Assembly: GCA_035699085.1 (NCBI GenBank)
Contig: DASSBG010000008.1
Location: forward strand, 1-64,000
Length of the DNA: 64,000 nt
Origin: DASSBG01 sp035699085
GTDB lineage: Bacteria; Pseudomonadota; Gammaproteobacteria; Xanthomonadales; Rhodanobacteraceae
Reading direction: 5' to 3'
Position numbers and translations under genes: made by a program. Below, one piece after another: positions 25,201-34,143 of this stretch (position 1 is the first letter of the stretch; every line of letters starts with the position of its first letter). The notes under the pieces were generated by a model. The model did no database searches and was not told the origin of the DNA. It saw only the letters and a program-made list of their open reading frames with translations.

Positions 25201-28200
25201 TGCCCTTGCCCGAATCCGGCGCAGGATCCTCCAACTCTGCGGCGGGGGTTACGCCCTCTTGCGCGCGGCGCTGAATGCCTTTTGCGCGAAGTCGCTCAGC
25301 GCGCGCCCGTTCTGCCGTAGCTGCGCGATTTCGGAGTTCGTCAGCCGTTCGGAAGCCAATGAGGTAGCGCGCTTCGTCGGCTGTGAGCGCGGCTGGCTCA
25401 ACGTGGAACTGGTTTCGGATTTCATCGCCATACCTCCGTTCCAGTTGGCGCAGCAGGCCGCGTGGGGCTTTCATTGTACCTGCGCGGCTGGCGTTTACCA
25501 ATACGGCGGAGCCCACCACCTCGCCGCCGCCGGCGAGGATGTAATCGGCCAAGTCGGCCAGCGTGCCACCCATCGTTGAAACATCATCGACGATAACGTA
25601 GCGCGCGCCCGGCGCTACCTCTCCATCGAATGTAGAGCGGGCGAGGAGCCGTTGCATGGCATCTGCGCCGGTGTGGTAGGCGCGGTTGGTCTGCACGATC
25701 GACGTGTCCGGCGTGCCACCGGTATGGACGGCCAGGTACGCCGCCAGCGTGCGGGGGATAGCGTTGGGGCCGGCAACCTCCTCGGCATGCGGCGCGACAT
25801 AAATTACGTTCGGGCCCCAGCCTGCCGCTTGTTGAAGCAATGGCTGCGCCACCCGTTCCACCAGCCGCACGGCCGCCGCCGCATCGCCCGCCTTGGCGGC
25901 GGCGTACTCCGGCAGGGCCTTCAGTGGTTTGTCGTTGCGCCACAGCGCAGCCGGCGTTGCCGCGGTGGCGGGCAGTGCTTCCGTCCTGGCCCGTGCCTCG
26001 TGCGCAAAGTAGATGTTGGGGTTGTCCGGGTCGAAGCTGCCGCGGTTGGCGACGCTCTTGATCTGCCGGTTGTCGAAGGCGACCCACTGCCCAATGTCGG
26101 CCAGGTGGATGCCGTCGTAGCCCTCGGCCTGCAGGCGCTTGCGCAAGGCGCGGGCCTCGTCATGGCTGTCGATCGCCAGCAGCTCGTCGACCGTCAGGGT
26201 CTTGGGCTGCTGGATCGCCAGGTACACCGGCATCACGTTTTCATCGGCAGGCACGCCGTGGGCCGCCTTCTCGGCATAGCGCTGGGCCTTGGCGCGGTCC
26301 TCGGCGAAGAAGTGCCCGAGCGGCGCCGTCATGTGGCCGGTGCTGCTGGCGAGCTTTGCGTCGTCGAAGATTGGGAAGTCCTCGGCGGTGCCGTGGTAGA
26401 CCACGCGCGGCGCACCGTTTGCATCCACCACCTTGGAGCGTTTGAACCAGCCGGTGAAGGCAGCGGTATTGAGGCGCGGCGCATGGTCGAACATCGCCGC
26501 CTGCACGCGCGCGACGCGGGCGCGGTACGTCTCGGGTTCACGCGCGGGCGCGCGCAGGTAGGCGTCGGAGCGGGCCAGCAGCTGGCGCAGCTCGGCCGGC
26601 GACAGCGAGAGCTTCGGCATCAGCTTGCGCACCCAGCGGCGCAGGGCCGTCACGGCACGGTCGATCCAGCTGTTGCTGATACCCTTCTCAGAGAGCACCG
26701 CCAGCGTTTCCTTGGCGAAGGTCTCGGGGTCGGTCTGCTCGCCGTAGCGAGCTTCCACCTCGGCAAGCACCTGCTGGATACGGCTGAGCCCGGCATTGGC
26801 CTGTCGGCCGGCGACAACATTGGCCGCCTGCGCCTCGCGCACCCGCGCCCGCATTGCCGCCACGGACGCGCTCACATTGCCCCAGGCACCCGGCCCCAGC
26901 TCGTCATCGATGATGCGCTCCACGCCGTAATGGCCCACCGCCTCGTGGGTCAGCGTCTTCAGCACCGCGCGCGGGCTATGCAGGTTGGGCGCAATCAGGT
27001 AGACGGTGCGGCCGTCGTAGTAGCCCAGCGCGCGCTGGTAGCGTGGATCCCGCTTGGCGGTGGCGGGCAGCAGCTCTGCGCTGTGCAGCACCCGCACCCG
27101 AGGCTGGGCCGGGCCCCAGCCCGCCGTGGCCGCGCGCGCGATCTCGTTGACCTTCGCCAGGTGCGCCACGTCCGCCGCGCTGGCGCGCGCCGGTGCCTCG
27201 GCGGCGCGGAACAGCGGGGCGTCCTCCGGCAGGTTGAACAGCGCGACGTTGCCGCCCTCGGTTTCGCGGGTCTCAATCGTGCTGAACAGCGCGTCGAACG
27301 CTTCGGCCACCGGGCCCAATTCGTCCGGGCGCAGGTACGGATAGCGTTCAGCGGCCCGGCGGAATTCCTCCGGCGTCACCACGTTGGCCAGGTAGTCGTT
27401 GCGGATGCCAAGGTCGGCGCTCTTGGCAATCACGTAATTCTCGAACGAGCGCGCCGCACGCTCCACGATCCGCGACCAGTAGCCATCAACCTTGCCCTTG
27501 TCGATCGCGATGGCGCGCTTGGCCATCGGCGAGGCGTCGAGCGTATTCACCAGCGCGGCAAAGGCCTTCTCGACTTCAGGGCGCACGCCCTTCGGGTGGT
27601 CGGGATCGCGCACCCACTCGCTTTCCTCGTATCGCGTTGAGTGTGGGTTCGCCTTCCGCGCCGCCGCCAGTTGCGCTGCTGAAAGGTGTTGCCCGGTTCG
27701 CTTGCTGACGTACACCGGCTCCGGCAGATAGGTCACGAATGCCTGGCGGTTGTAAGCAGCCTGGTTCCCGGTGAACTGCGGCGCTCCGCGCGAGCGGGCG
27801 AAGTAGTTGTCCAGCGCATGGAAAAACTCGTGGGCCAGCGACCCGGCGCCGCGCGTCTTGGTGAGGTTGATGACAAGCCGGTCAGGCTCGTAGTGTGCGG
27901 ACGCCCAGCCGTGGCCACGCGCGCCCAACGCCAGCCCCAGCGTGCCATTCAGAGAAAGCGCGCGCGGCGGCACGCCGATGACGGCCGCGAGGTCCATGAG
28001 GGCGTCATAGCTCTGGTTGAGCATGCCCTGCCGCTCGCGGGCATTCTTGCCCTGCTTGACCCAGTTCCCGAACTCCGTCCCGCGGAAACCGAACGTGTCC
28101 TGGAACTGCTCGGGCGTCACGTCCGCACCGTCGCGATAGTCCGGGCCCTGGCGTGCGCCATTGCCCTTGCGGCGCATGTCGCCCTTGGTGACGTTGTCGC

Positions 28201-31200
28201 GCTCCTTCACCGCCTCCCATGCGTTGACCAGCGCCTCGTGGTGGTTGCGCTGATATGCCCTCGCCTCATCGACTGTGGCGAACGTCTTGAGGCGCCGGTA
28301 TTCACGGTCGCCTTTCTTGTTGATGAAGAAGCGGTGGCCGCGGTCGTCCGGCTTGGCAGCGCGCCGGATCTCGAACGCGAGCTTTTGCCCCTTGGCCGAC
28401 TTGGCCAGCAGAGGCTTGATCCAGGTGGCCAGGTTGCGCACCGCCACCGCCATGTCGCGCGTGCCGGCCGCGGCATTGTCCGTCCAGCGGCCGTCCACCT
28501 TCACGCGAATCGACGGCGTGGCGGTCGTTGTGCCGTCCCTTTCGTAGCGGAAAGCGTCCGGCCACCAATGCACTTCGCCAATGCGGCCCCACTGGTCGCG
28601 GTCGATCTGCTGCAGCAACTCGACCTTCGCCGCGAAGCCTCGCAGCGCCGGCACTGCCGCCAGCTTTTCGCGCGTCAGCGTGCCGTCAATCGCAGCCCGC
28701 GCCAATTCGCGGACCGCCTTGACCTTATCCACCCAGCGGGCCAAACGATGTTGGCGCCGCGGCTTCGCCGGCACCTCCGCGCGCGCCGCGGTCGCGACCG
28801 CGGCCGCGAATGGGTCGGTGATGGCCTCCACCTCGCTCAGCGGCCAGATCTCGCTCAGCGGTTTTGAGGCGATATCGCCTTCCGACAACTCGGCCGACAG
28901 GGTTGGCGCCTGGTCCTTGCGCGCACCACCCAGCTTCTCGCCGAAGTCCTGGATGGGGGCCGGCGTAGTAGACTGTGCATCAAGGTCGGCGGAGCGGCGA
29001 GCTGTGTCACCCGCTTCCTTCGTGCTGGCAGTGTCCGTCCTCGTGCCAGCACCGGCCTTGCCCTTCGTCGGCGTCTCGGCCAGCGTTGGTGGACCCAGCA
29101 CCTTCGTGACTTCCTTCGGGCTGGGCGCCGTGGCGTGGCGATGCACCTCGTCCGTGGGATTGCCGGCGCTGTCCACACTGCGGGTCTCGACCGTCCAACC
29201 CTCGCCAGCGCCCTCGCCGGTGGCCGGATGGAACGCCACCACCTGCTGCGGGCCACGGTAACCCGGCACCACGCGGCCCGGCTGGAAGTAGGCGGCCAGC
29301 GTCTCGGGCGCGCCGGGGACATAGGCCAGCTTGCCTTTGTGCGTGTGCACGCGCGCGCCATTCGGCGCCAGGCCGTTGCGGCGGGTGCGCGGCTTTGACG
29401 CTGGAGTCGTGGGCGTGGCCTCGTTCTTCGCCTCGCGTGCAACCTGCTCCTGCGCCTCGGCGCGCGGCGCCAGGTCAGAGGCCAGCGCGGCGGTCGTGTC
29501 CGCTTTGGCGTCACCTCGCGCGGTCGCGTCCTTCGCCAGTGCCGGCACCTCCCTCACGCCCTCGCGGCCGGCCCGGTGGCCTTCGGTCCACATGATCGGC
29601 TCGAAGCCGTCTTTCGCCGGACCCGTCACAACCGCCTGGTCACCCGCCACGGTTACGGTGGGAAGCTCATCCTTGGCGGCATGGGTTTCCATGTACTGCA
29701 CGAGGTTGCGGCGCTCCGCGATGGCGTCAGCACGGGCGGCTGGCGCCATGTCCTCGTTCTTGATGGCCTCGCGCATCAGCGCTTGGGCCGCGCGGACGCG
29801 GGCAGTGCCGTTGCGCGAGTAGGCGCGCGCGCCGGTGGGGCCTTTGGCCGACGCCTTGCCCAGCGCTTTCTCGATGGCTGGCCGGTCGGTGGCATCGAAG
29901 CGCAGCGCGCCATTCTGCACGCGGCCCTTCTTCTTGAACCCGGCGGCCGCCAGCTTGCCGCGAATGGCCTCGCGGTTGCCGTGCACCAGCAGGCCCTTGG
30001 TGCCCAGCGCCTCGATGCGGGGCGCTTCCGGTGCGGTCGCGCGGGTGGTTTGACGTCCAGACGTCGGAGCCGCTTCCGGGGCCGCTGCGGTTCGCTTCGC
30101 CGCCATGTTGCGTGCGGCGGCCAGCACGTCATCGCCGAGCCGCTTGCCTTCTTTAGCACCGTTCGCCGGCAACGCGTCGAAGGCGGCCTCGGCATCGGCC
30201 AGGGTGCCGCCGCCAAACGTGCGCAGGAGCAGCGAGCCGGTTTTGCGGTTGACCTGCCTCGGGATGCCCCATTCCTTGCGGGTCTTGTTCTCGTGGGGCT
30301 GCGGCGCGAGGTCTTCGGTGTCCAGCGCCAAGCGGTAGGCCGGGGCTTCATCGGCTTTCGCAGGCACCGGTGCGGTCGCGGTATCATCAGCTGATGGAGC
30401 CGCTTCCTCTGCCGCCGCCGCTGCCGGAGTTTCCGACACCGCCGAACCTTGCGCTTCCGTGGGTGCTGTCGGCTGAGGAGCTGGCGCAGGCTCTTCACCA
30501 GCGATGGGCTTCGGAGCTGGAGGCGTGGGAGTGGCGGCTGGCGGACTTTGGCCTGCAGATGGAGCAGTGGGCTCAGGAGTCTGAGCAGTGGGTTCGGCAG
30601 ATACAGCGGGCAGCGTCGCCTGCTCCGGCGCCCGCGGCTCCTCCGAACTGCTGCTAGGGCGCTCGGCCTGCTGTCCTGCCTGGATGCGCTGCGAAGCCAG
30701 CGCCGTCGCTTGGCGGCGCGCGGCGCGCAGATCCTTGGCCGGCACGCCCCACTGTTCGGCCAGCGCCTTCTCGTCGAAGCGCATGCTGCCGTGGGGCTGC
30801 TCGAACTTGCGCTGCACGTAGTCGGCCAGCGCCTGCACCAGCTCGGGGCGCTTCGGCTGGCGGGTGGCCTGGCCGCTGGCCGGGTCGATCCACGGCGGCG
30901 TCAGTGCGTCGGGCCGGTTCTCGGCTTGGGGGGCAGCAGCAGCCGGGGCCGGTGCAGCTTCGGCGGCGGTGGCTGGCTGGCCAGCTGCACCGTTCGCATG
31001 ATCGTCCACAGCTTCAGCCGCGCCAGCTGGCCTGACAGGTGCCACAGCCCCACCAGCAGCCGCTCCTGATTGTTCATCGGCCGCCTCGCCTTGCCCGGGT
31101 GGAATAGGGATCGTGTGCAGCCGCTCCGGCTCGCCAAAGGCGACCGGCTCCTCGGCGCTGGCGCGGGTGGCGGGCGTGATGCCGGCCTCGCGCTCGGACT

Positions 31201-32641
31201 TGGCGGCCTTGGCCAGCGCGCGCAGGTGGGTGTGGTCCACGCCCCACGCATCGGCCAGCAGCTTGGAGGGGTTGGCCTGCTGCTGGGTGATTTGCCCCGC
31301 GTCAACCGCGTCCTGCAGCTGGTGAAACTTGTCCAGCACTTCGCTATCGGTGGGCGCGCGCGCCTCGCCAGTCTCGCGGTTGATCCACGGCACGGCGGCC
31401 AGCGCGGCGGTGTCGGGTTCGGCGCTGGCAACGGGTTGAACCGGGGTGGCCTCCGCGGCGGCATCGCTGGCCCGTTCGATGGGGCCTTTCGGCTTGGCTG
31501 GCTGCTGCTGCGCCTGCTGCGCCTGCTGCGCGGCCGTGGCCTTCGCCGCGGTGTCGTCGTCGATGGTGTTGGCCGCGTCGCTGAGACTGCCCGGCTGTGC
31601 CGCAGGGTTGCGCACCCGGTGGATACCGGCCGGCGCATCGAACACGCCACCGCCGAGTGCACCGGCGGCCCCGGACTCGAGGTAATCGGACCAGGCCGCA
31701 TCGTTGTTGAGTGGCGCACCGCCGCCGAGGCGCTCCAGGAAGCTCTGCACCATTTCAGTGCCGCCTTCGCGCGACGCACCGCCCAGGGCTTGCGTCACCA
31801 CCCGGCGCAGCAGCTTGGCCTGCTTCGATCCAGCGCCGAAGTAGTGCGCCAGGTTGACGGCCTCGGTCGCGGTGTCGATCAGGCCCGCCGCCGTGCCGGC
31901 AGCGATCGCGCCGGCCGCTTGCCCGGTGGTGATGTCCTCGGGCTTGGTGCCGCCCTGCAGCCGGTCCTGCACGGCGCTGCCGATTTCCTGCACGGTGTTG
32001 GGGATGGTGGCGCCAGTGAAGGCCCCCAGCCGCTTTGCTTCGCCCACAGCCGCCTTGTGGATGATCTTCTTCGCGCCCTGCTCGGCGATATCCTTGGCGA
32101 CGCCCTTGGCCGCCTGCTCGGCCAGGTACTTCTCGGCCTGCTCGCGTGCCAGCGCCATCGCGCCCTTCTCGCCAACGGCACCAGCGATGCCGCCGAGGAT
32201 GCTGCCAGCCGCGGTACCTGCGACAGGCACCTCGGAGCCGGCCACGCCGCCCGCAAGCGCGCCGACGGCGCCGGCAATGCCGGACTGGATCGCCTGGCCG
32301 CTGAGGTTGCCCAGCGTGTTGCCGGCCCAGTTGCGGAAAGGCGCCTTGCCGTGGATCACGTCGCCGAGGCTCGGCCCCTGGAACGGCTCGGCCTCGGCCT
32401 TGCCTTCGCGGTAGAGCTTGGCGGCGCCCTGCGTCAGGCCTTCGGAGCCGATCAGTTGGCCGGCCGCGATGCCGGCCCCGCCGAGGAGCTCCTTGTCCTG
32501 CGGGATGGTCGTTTTCAGGCCACGGCTGAAGGCCTCGGTAAAGTCCGGGCGCGTCAGCTTGGCGGTGGGCTGTGCCTGCGCCGCGGGTGCGGCGGTGCCG
32601 CCCGGCGGATCCCACACGATGTTGCTGCCGTCAGGGCTCAT
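22283..32641 (-). CDS. giant polyvalent virion protein (3452 aa) with ADP-ribosyltransferase, phosphoribosyltransferase and zincin-like domains
   Basis: Probably packaged and injected with DNA. Residues 1-350 are Gly/Ala-rich hydrophobic repeats suited to membrane insertion. Pro/Ala linkers separate charged helical modules. A large polyvalent-associated domain has FGFRGTEFGNWV and a zincin motif HEFFHALD near 1604. A second HExxH (LTHEAVGHYG) is near 1899. An ADP-ribosyltransferase-like domain (VVYHGTAEDF, LGHFFAEDRA, GYDGIHLAD) starts near 2080. A phosphoribosyltransferase PRPP motif (VIVDDVSTMGGT) is near 2349. From about 2440 a helical, partly hydrophobic domain resembles the C-termini of other phage polyvalent proteins. 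It overlaps the upstream gene by 4 bases. Activities are inferred from motifs. Confidence 0.88.
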   Translation of the reverse strand: MSPDGSNIVWDPPGGTAAPAAQAQPTAKLTRPDFTEAFSRGLKTTIPQDKELLGGAGIAAGQLIGSEGLTQGAAKLYREGKAEAEPFQGPSLGDVIHGKAPFRNWAGNTLGNLSGQAIQSGIAGAVGALAGGVAGSEVPVAGTAAGSILGGIAGAVGEKGAMALAREQAEKYLAEQAAKGVAKDIAEQGAKKIIHKAAVGEAKRLGAFTGATIPNTVQEIGSAVQDRLQGGTKPEDITTGQAAGAIAAGTAAGLIDTATEAVNLAHYFGAGSKQAKLLRRVVTQALGGASREGGTEMVQSFLERLGGGAPLNNDAAWSDYLESGAAGALGGGVFDAPAGIHRVRNPAAQPGSLSDAANTIDDDTAAKATAAQQAQQAQQQPAKPKGPIERASDAAAEATPVQPVASAEPDTAALAAVPWINRETGEARAPTDSEVLDKFHQLQDAVDAGQITQQQANPSKLLADAWGVDHTHLRALAKAAKSEREAGITPATRASAEEPVAFGEPERLHTIPIPPGQGEAADEQSGAAAGGAVAPVRPAGAAEAVDDHANGAAGQPATAAEAAPAPAAAAPQAENRPDALTPPWIDPASGQATRQPKRPELVQALADYVQRKFEQPHGSMRFDEKALAEQWGVPAKDLRAARRQATALASQRIQAGQQAERPSSSSEEPRAPEQATLPAVSAEPTAQTPEPTAPSAGQSPPAATPTPPAPKPIAGEEPAPAPQPTAPTEAQGSAVSETPAAAAAEEAAPSADDTATAPVPAKADEAPAYRLALDTEDLAPQPHENKTRKEWGIPRQVNRKTGSLLLRTFGGGTLADAEAAFDALPANGAKEGKRLGDDVLAAARNMAAKRTAAAPEAAPTSGRQTTRATAPEAPRIEALGTKGLLVHGNREAIRGKLAAAGFKKKGRVQNGALRFDATDRPAIEKALGKASAKGPTGARAYSRNGTARVRAAQALMREAIKNEDMAPAARADAIAERRNLVQYMETHAAKDELPTVTVAGDQAVVTGPAKDGFEPIMWTEGHRAGREGVREVPALAKDATARGDAKADTTAALASDLAPRAEAQEQVAREAKNEATPTTPASKPRTRRNGLAPNGARVHTHKGKLAYVPGAPETLAAYFQPGRVVPGYRGPQQVVAFHPATGEGAGEGWTVETRSVDSAGNPTDEVHRHATAPSPKEVTKVLGPPTLAETPTKGKAGAGTRTDTASTKEAGDTARRSADLDAQSTTPAPIQDFGEKLGGARKDQAPTLSAELSEGDIASKPLSEIWPLSEVEAITDPFAAAVATAARAEVPAKPRRQHRLARWVDKVKAVRELARAAIDGTLTREKLAAVPALRGFAAKVELLQQIDRDQWGRIGEVHWWPDAFRYERDGTTTATPSIRVKVDGRWTDNAAAGTRDMAVAVRNLATWIKPLLAKSAKGQKLAFEIRRAAKPDDRGHRFFINKKGDREYRRLKTFATVDEARAYQRNHHEALVNAWEAVKERDNVTKGDMRRKGNGARQGPDYRDGADVTPEQFQDTFGFRGTEFGNWVKQGKNARERQGMLNQSYDALMDLAAVIGVPPRALSLNGTLGLALGARGHGWASAHYEPDRLVINLTKTRGAGSLAHEFFHALDNYFARSRGAPQFTGNQAAYNRQAFVTYLPEPVYVSKRTGQHLSAAQLAAARKANPHSTRYEESEWVRDPDHPKGVRPEVEKAFAALVNTLDASPMAKRAIAIDKGKVDGYWSRIVERAARSFENYVIAKSADLGIRNDYLANVVTPEEFRRAAERYPYLRPDELGPVAEAFDALFSTIETRETEGGNVALFNLPEDAPLFRAAEAPARASAADVAHLAKVNEIARAATAGWGPAQPRVRVLHSAELLPATAKRDPRYQRALGYYDGRTVYLIAPNLHSPRAVLKTLTHEAVGHYGVERIIDDELGPGAWGNVSASVAAMRARVREAQAANVVAGRQANAGLSRIQQVLAEVEARYGEQTDPETFAKETLAVLSEKGISNSWIDRAVTALRRWVRKLMPKLSLSPAELRQLLARSDAYLRAPAREPETYRARVARVQAAMFDHAPRLNTAAFTGWFKRSKVVDANGAPRVVYHGTAEDFPIFDDAKLASSTGHMTAPLGHFFAEDRAKAQRYAEKAAHGVPADENVMPVYLAIQQPKTLTVDELLAIDSHDEARALRKRLQAEGYDGIHLADIGQWVAFDNRQIKSVANRGSFDPDNPNIYFAHEARARTEALPATAATPAALWRNDKPLKALPEYAAAKAGDAAAAVRLVERVAQPLLQQAAGWGPNVIYVAPHAEEVAGPNAIPRTLAAYLAVHTGGTPDTSIVQTNRAYHTGADAMQRLLARSTFDGEVAPGARYVIVDDVSTMGGTLADLADYILAGGGEVVGSAVLVNASRAGTMKAPRGLLRQLERRYGDEIRNQFHVEPAALTADEARYLIGFRTADELRNRAATAERARAERLRAKGIQRRAQEGVTPAAELEDPAPDSGKGNFSLPAENIDRIEQVMGAPDAGAWQRAKDWMGGKYHDVKPALLGALQLRHLLELMQGLPIIADLARGYGNLFQQMDADRNAIIAGAADAKDHPDDVWKAGSVALSQRWQKLAYKGWQGVMGHQTVEAKRLSKLMNDATIAGVDPAEGYSRTKILDHGEYVEWDKKTAKDRIKALGVLIRSNPGEDKAAWMEEIRMLRALPKREATRKSEHAKLARRFAALSPEAQQLYRDARDWYAEYQNQVEDALLERVALLGGLPENRVVALQAHIRMQFEANRAQGVYFPLDRNGEYWMSVTDKDGGQGFRMFEHAADLKRAVDAAEAAGLRVVSGRRDTNMSAKKAPPGTFVGEVLTALRKAGVSEKTQDEVYQLFLRTLPEMSMRKHFIHRKKVPGYEADQLRAFAKNSFHGAHQLARLRYGHHMEATVESMRARIDDARQGMGSFGELAGDDALRADTLLHEIDKRHQWIMSPTDSQLANRLTSIGFIWFLGMSPASALVNLTQGAQVTLPVLGGKHGWSRAGRVLAATTGAAMRSGGHIEKTLTNPEERRALRVLETRGDIDRTQAHTLAALAEGDQLAANPTWNRVMGGISWMFHKAEIINREAAGIAAFRLGRADGMSFDQAVQYASDTINGTQLDYSRANRARYMQGSVAKVALQFKAYSLGMSWVMYRNLYLAFKGESPEVRKVARRTFTGIMGMTALLAGVVGLPFINGLALVANAAHLAFGDDDEPWDFITEFREWLAEHFGVEAGRIIADGPTNLLGANVSSRVSLSNLWFRAADRQLEGRDAYYHTLETFAGPLGGLVKNLYVGTDDVSKGHLWRGVERMLPTAVKNGMKAMRYAHEGANTLRGDPIIQDPSAAEDILQALGFQPTRLAEQWRQNSALMNYSQQVQDRRRSLMNAFAMAIHADDAEARSTVLRKIAEFNRHYPTAPVNAASLRRSLRGRASYSARAEGGIALPRRIAAKVKQDVGEF

Positions 32642-34107
32642 AGCGGAAAGACTTGTCCGTTGATCTGCACGATGCGCTGGCCGGTGGCCTTGTCGGTGCC
32701 CAGGCGCGCGCCGGGGATGGATCGCGCGGCGGTTTCCTTGAAGCCTGCGATCTGCTCGGGGGTCAGCGGGTCGGTGGACAGGCTCTGCGCGTTCTCGATC
32801 AGCTTGGCCGTCGTCTTGCCCATCTGGTCGAGGATCGCCTGCGTCCGCTTGGGCGTGCCGCCTTGGATCGGCGTGCCGTCCTCGCCGACCACCGGCGTGG
32901 CCTTGCCGCCGCGCACGGACACCAAGCCGCCGCCACGCGTCGGCACCAGCGATTCCGGCCGGCGCAGCTTCGCCACGGTGGCGGCGCCGGCGTTGGCGGC
33001 GTTCTGCTGCGCCAGCGCCCCGCTGGCCTGCGTGCTGGCGACTTGCTGCGCGCCGGTATTGGCCAGCCCCTGGCGGCGCAGCGTGGCTGCATTGTTCTCG
33101 CCCGCCAGCGCTTCGGCGCCCTGCCCGGCGTTGACGGCATTGACGCCGCGGGTCAGCTCGGCCAGTTGGCCTGCAGCTGCGGCGCGCTCGGCCGGGTCGC
33201 CGGTCGCAATGTCGGTGCGCAGGTTGCTGGCCGCGGTGCCCAGCGGGCTGCGCCAGTCGCCGCTGGCCACGTCGGCCAGGCGCGCCTGCTGCTGCATCTG
33301 CGGGCTCATCGCGAAGCCACCGCCGGTGTCCGGCCGCGTCAGCCGGGCCCGCGCCGCGGCCACGCCCTGCGCCTGCGTGGAACCGCCATCCGCGGTGGTC
33401 TCGCTCAGCAGCGGGGCGCCAGTGAACGCCTTGTCCGACACCACGTTGACGTTGCCGCCGAGGTTGCCACTCTGCGCCTGCTCGCGGGTCATGGTCGCCG
33501 GGATGCCGCCGCTGCCGTCGCTGTAGACGTGCTCGCCGTGGCTGCCGATGCGGTAGAGCTTGCCAGGCACGTTCGGGGCGTTCGGGCCTTGGGTCGGCTC
33601 GGTGCTGGTAATGGTGAGCGGGTGCAGCACCGGCTTGCGGGGTGCCGCTTGGGCGCCGGGACTGGCCGCCGCGACGGCCGCGCCGGCAGCTTCGGTCCCT
33701 GCCGCGCTTGCCGGCATCGTTTTTGCGCCGCTCGGCGAAGCTGCGGCCGAGGCTGCTGGATTCGTCAGCTGCGACGCGCCCACCAGGCCGCGCAGAAAAT
33801 TTCCGCCCGTGTTGACCGCAGTCGCATAGGGGCGCGTGAGGGTGCTGCCCACGGCGTTGGATAGACCACCGGCTGCGCTCGCGGCCTGGCCGACGGCCTG
33901 ATGCAGCTTCTGGCCCGCCTCGTAGGCGGTTGGGGTCGTCAGATACGGCACCGGACCGCTGCGCATGGCGCGCGCAGCCGGGTCGTTGCCGGCCGGCCGG
34001 AAGCCCGGCCCCTTGAGCTGCGGCGTCACCGTGGCCGCGGGAAGCGCCTGCGGCTTCTTCTTGCGCGGATCAACGACGCCGAATGCAACAGCGGAAGGTA
34101 GTGCCAT
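32638..34107 (-). CDS. Ala/Gly-rich internal virion (ejection) protein
   Basis: 489 aa, rich in Ala, Gly and Thr, with a basic N-terminus (VVDPRKKKPQALP) and a Gln/Ala helical middle (QQQARLADVASGDW; QVASTQASGALAQQNAANAG). Encoded directly upstream of the giant protein with a 4-base overlap and similar composition, so both are likely ejected together. No enzymatic motif. Confidence 0.6.
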   Translation of the reverse strand: MALPSAVAFGVVDPRKKKPQALPAATVTPQLKGPGFRPAGNDPAARAMRSGPVPYLTTPTAYEAGQKLHQAVGQAASAAGGLSNAVGSTLTRPYATAVNTGGNFLRGLVGASQLTNPAASAAASPSGAKTMPASAAGTEAAGAAVAAASPGAQAAPRKPVLHPLTITSTEPTQGPNAPNVPGKLYRIGSHGEHVYSDGSGGIPATMTREQAQSGNLGGNVNVVSDKAFTGAPLLSETTADGGSTQAQGVAAARARLTRPDTGGGFAMSPQMQQQARLADVASGDWRSPLGTAASNLRTDIATGDPAERAAAAGQLAELTRGVNAVNAGQGAEALAGENNAATLRRQGLANTGAQQVASTQASGALAQQNAANAGAATVAKLRRPESLVPTRGGGLVSVRGGKATPVVGEDGTPIQGGTPKRTQAILDQMGKTTAKLIENAQSLSTDPLTPEQIAGFKETAARSIPGARLGTDKATGQRIVQINGQVFPL

Positions 34108-34143
34108 GGTCGTTCTCCCTGCCGGCGGGCCGGCTGGTGGGGG

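Noticed and set aside
22973..25579. An 868-codon plus-strand open frame opposite the giant protein gene
   Set aside because: Shadow of the real gene; His/Leu/Gln-rich, no recognisable domain.
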